A stretch of 64,000 bases of DNA from Stenotrophomonas mori. Its GTDB lineage: Bacteria; Pseudomonadota; Gammaproteobacteria; Xanthomonadales; Xanthomonadaceae. The stretch lies in assembly GCF_023556335.1 (NCBI RefSeq), contig NZ_JAIKTS010000001.1, positions 930,001-994,000 of the forward strand. The letters are read 5' to 3'. The position numbers were made by a program, and so were the translations under genes. Positions within the stretch are counted from its first letter, which is position 1. Each line of letters begins with the position of its first letter. This document shows positions 62,155 to 64,000 of the stretch, in pieces. Below the pieces are notes generated by a model. It ran no database searches. It was not told where the DNA came from and saw only the letters and a list, made by a program, of their open reading frames with translations.

Positions 62155-63400
62155 AGCGGGTCTCGACGTAGTCGTCGATCAGCGCCACGAACTCCTGCGC
62201 GATGTTCTCGCCCCGCAAGGTGACCTTCTTCTGGCCGTCCACGAACACCGGCGCGGCCGGTGCCTCGCCGGTGCCCGGCAGGGAGATGCCGATGTCGGCG
62301 TGGCGCGATTCGCCCGGGCCGTTCACGATGCAGCCCATCACCGCCAGGGTCATGCTCTCCGCCCCCGGGTGGCTGACACGCCAGAGCGGCATCTTCTCGC
62401 GCACGTGGTCCTGCACCACCCGGGCCAGCTCCTGGAAGAACTCCGACGTGGTGCGCCCGCAGCCCGGGCAGGCCGTGACCATCGGCGTGAACGCGCGCTG
62501 CCCGGTGGTCTGCAGCAGTTCCTGGGCGACGATCACTTCCTGGGTCCGCGGCTGCCCCGGCTCCGGCGTGAGCGAGATGCGGATGGTGTCGCCGATGCCT
62601 TCCTGCAGCAGCACCGCCAGCGCCGCGGCGGACGCGACGATGCCCTTGCTGCCGATGCCCGCCTCGGTGAGGCCCAGGTGCAGGGCGAAATCGGAGCGCT
62701 GCGCCAGGTCGCGGTAGACCGCGATCAGCTCCTGCACCCCACTGACCTTGGCCGACAGCACGATGCGCTCGCGCGGCAGGCCCAGCTCGACCGCGGTCTC
62801 GGCCGAATCCAGCGCCGAGCGGATCAACGCCTCGCGCAGCACCCGGCCGGCATCCCACGGCTGCTCGCGCTGGCTGTTCTCGTCCATCAGCCGGGCCGCC
62901 AGGGCCTGGTCCAGCGACCCCCAGTTGGCGCCGATGCGCACCGGCTTGTCGTACTGGATGGCGAACTCGATCAGCTGCGCGAACTGGGTGTCCTTCTTCT
63001 TGCCGAAGCCGACGTTGCCCGGGTTGATGCGGTACTTCGCCAGCGCCTCGGCGCAGGCCGGCTCGCCGGCCAGCAGCTGATGGCCGTTGTAGTGGAAGTC
63101 GCCGATCAACGGCACCTCGACCCCCATCATCCGCAGTTTCTCGACGATGCGCGGGATGGCCGCGGCCGACTCGGCGTTGTTGACCGTCAGCCGCACCATT
63201 TCCGACCCGGCGCGCCAGAGCTCGGCCACCTGCCGGACGCTGGCGGCGATGTCGGCGGTGTCGGTGTTGGTCATCGACTGGACGACCACGGGATGGCCGC
63301 CGCCGACCTTCACCCCGCCGATGTCCACGGCTCGGGTGATGCGTCGGGGCCAGGCGGTGGCGTCGGCGGGGGGAGTCGGGCGGGTGACGGCGTCGTGCAT
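62135..63400 (-). CDS. ispG: 4-hydroxy-3-methylbut-2-en-1-yl diphosphate synthase IspG
   Basis: IspG converts MEcPP to HMBPP in the MEP isoprenoid pathway using a [4Fe-4S] cluster. The 421-residue product shows [33 protein letters not shown] and [11 protein letters not shown]. The cluster Cys residues lie in [14 protein letters not shown] and [23 protein letters not shown] chose the ATG at 63400, which gives the lead MHDAVTRP and the length usual in xanthomonads. It overlaps the PAP2 gene by 20 bp. Confidence 0.98.
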   Translation of the reverse strand: MHDAVTRPTPPADATAWPRRITRAVDIGGVKVGGGHPVVVQSMTNTDTADIAASVRQVAELWRAGSEMVRLTVNNAESAAAIPRIVEKLRMMGVEVPLIGDFHYNGHQLLAGEPACAEALAKYRINPGNVGFGKKKDTQFAQLIEFAIQYDKPVRIGANWGSLDQALAARLMDENSQREQPWDAGRVLREALIRSALDSAETAVELGLPRERIVLSAKVSGVQELIAVYRDLAQRSDFALHLGLTEAGIGSKGIVASAAALAVLLQEGIGDTIRISLTPEPGQPRTQEVIVAQELLQTTGQRAFTPMVTACPGCGRTTSEFFQELARVVQDHVREKMPLWRVSHPGAESMTLAVMGCIVNGPGESRHADIGISLPGTGEAPAAPVFVDGQKKVTLRGENIAQEFVALIDDYVETRYARGAG

Positions 63401-63483
63401 GGCGCGCATCTTAACGCGCCGGCTTCGCGTACCGCATGAATCCCGGGCGAGCGGCACTGCGCGCGAACGCCTACGATGCGCAC

Positions 63484-64000
63484 ATGGACTTCCCGGACAC
63501 CTCGTTCCAGCGCACCCTGTGCAGCCTGCGCTGGCTGGCCACCGCCGGCCAGGCCACCGCCATCCTGGTCGCCACCTGGCTGCTGGGGCTGGACCTGCCG
63601 CTGGTGCCGTTGTGGAGCGGCGTATGCGTGCTGGCGCTGTTCAACCTGTCCGTGCAGCTGCACGTGCACGCCACCGACCCGGCGCCGGTCACCGCCTTCG
63701 GGCACATCCTGGTCGATGTCGCGGTGCTGACCTGGATGGTCGGCTGGAGCGGCGGCATCGCCAATCCGTTCGGCTCGCTGTTCCTGATCCTGATCGCGCT
63801 GGCCGCGCTCGCCCTGCCCCTGCGCTGGACCCATGCGGTGGCCGCCGCCTGCGTGGCCGGCTATGCGACGAGCGCGGTGTTCGGGCGGCCGCTGCAGGGC
63901 GGCTACTTCGATTCGATGAGCCTGCACCTGTGGGGGGCGGCGGCCAACTTCCTGCTGTCCAGCGTGGTCGTGCTGGTGTTCTCCACGCGCCTGGCGGCGG
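63484..64000 (+). CDS. RegB/PrrB-like membrane sensor histidine kinase, 3' end cut off
   Basis: Only 172 codons are seen. They encode about five or six membrane segments, with the RegB hallmark GGxxNPF in the form GGIANPF (near residue 91) between the third and fourth. Its N-terminal [14 protein letters not shown] matches the RegB/PrrB quinone- and redox-sensing kinases. The kinase core is beyond the window edge. The ATG at 63484 is divergent from ispG with an 83-bp gap. A RegA-type regulator may lie just outside. Confidence 0.85.
   Translation, partial: MDFPDTSFQRTLCSLRWLATAGQATAILVATWLLGLDLPLVPLWSGVCVLALFNLSVQLHVHATDPAPVTAFGHILVDVAVLTWMVGWSGGIANPFGSLFLILIALAALALPLRWTHAVAAACVAGYATSAVFGRPLQGGYFDSMSLHLWGAAANFLLSSVVVLVFSTRLAA

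Overview
The window is a GC-rich chromosomal segment of a gammaproteobacterium, almost certainly a member of the Xanthomonadaceae (Lysobacter/Luteimonas/Pseudoxanthomonas/Xanthomonas group). The main argument is the rpf quorum-sensing block (rpfB, rpfF, rpfC, rpfG) beside prfB-lysS. Supporting evidence is a DksA with a long Lys/Ala/Pro-rich tail, GTAG-headed REP palindromes, and the gene order lolA-ftsK-trxB-aat-infA-clpA. The genus cannot be fixed from sequence alone. Nothing in the window looks like a prophage, integron, CRISPR array or intact insertion sequence.

Layout. 1-16.3 kb is housekeeping: rarA (cut by the left edge), lolA and ftsK on the minus strand, then trxB, a COG3146 acyltransferase-like gene, aat and infA on the plus strand, then clpA and clpS on the minus strand. 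A twice-frameshifted phosphotransferase pseudogene separates clpA from clpS. A plus-strand series follows: a secreted protein, a Nudix hydrolase, mnmA, hflD, a YggS-type PLP protein and a membrane-anchored Mrr-like protein. 16.3-24.3 kb is a complete five-step histidine-utilisation regulon (hutC, hutF / hutI, hutH, hutG, hutU). A perfect 12-bp HutC-type palindrome lies in its 61-bp divergent promoter. 24.4-30.8 kb is a looser region: a decayed serine-hydrolase remnant, an S9 peptidase, a diguanylate cyclase, two tandem REP dimers, an OmpA-type lipoprotein and a small lipoprotein.

30.8-39.8 kb holds the DSF signalling cluster. rpfB and rpfF face rpfC and rpfG, and rpfG/rpfC lie downstream of lysS and prfB in one direction. 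prfB carries the classical +1 frameshift site. 39.9-44 kb has two tandem paralogous exported proteins with PPC-like repeats. It then has a duplicated tRNA-Ala(GGC)/tRNA-Glu(TTC) pair, a receiver-only response regulator and tRNA-Leu(CAA). 44.4-55.6 kb contains dksA, yidD, a dihydroorotase, an M23 peptidase, a phytoene-synthase-like gene, an AraC regulator with a divergent exported protein, the mtaD-ubiG-mupP group, and the divergent partners efp and epmB. 55.6-64 kb has a translationally coupled PhnD-like binding protein and GGDEF-EAL protein, trmJ, suhB, a NarL-type regulator, a PAP2 phosphatase overlapping ispG, and the start of a RegB-like histidine kinase cut by the right edge.

How the genes work together. 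Signalling is a recurring theme: the DSF synthase and its sensor/HD-GYP pair, one GGDEF protein, one GGDEF-EAL protein and four other regulators all lie within about 36 kb. The hut genes convert histidine to glutamate by the deiminase/deformylase route. EF-P sits next to EpmB, which makes beta-lysine for its modification. The best candidates for new biology are the PhnD/GGDEF-EAL unit, the DksA fusion with a degenerate zinc site, the PPC paralogue pair and the membrane-anchored Mrr-like protein. No wholly unknown multigene system was evident.
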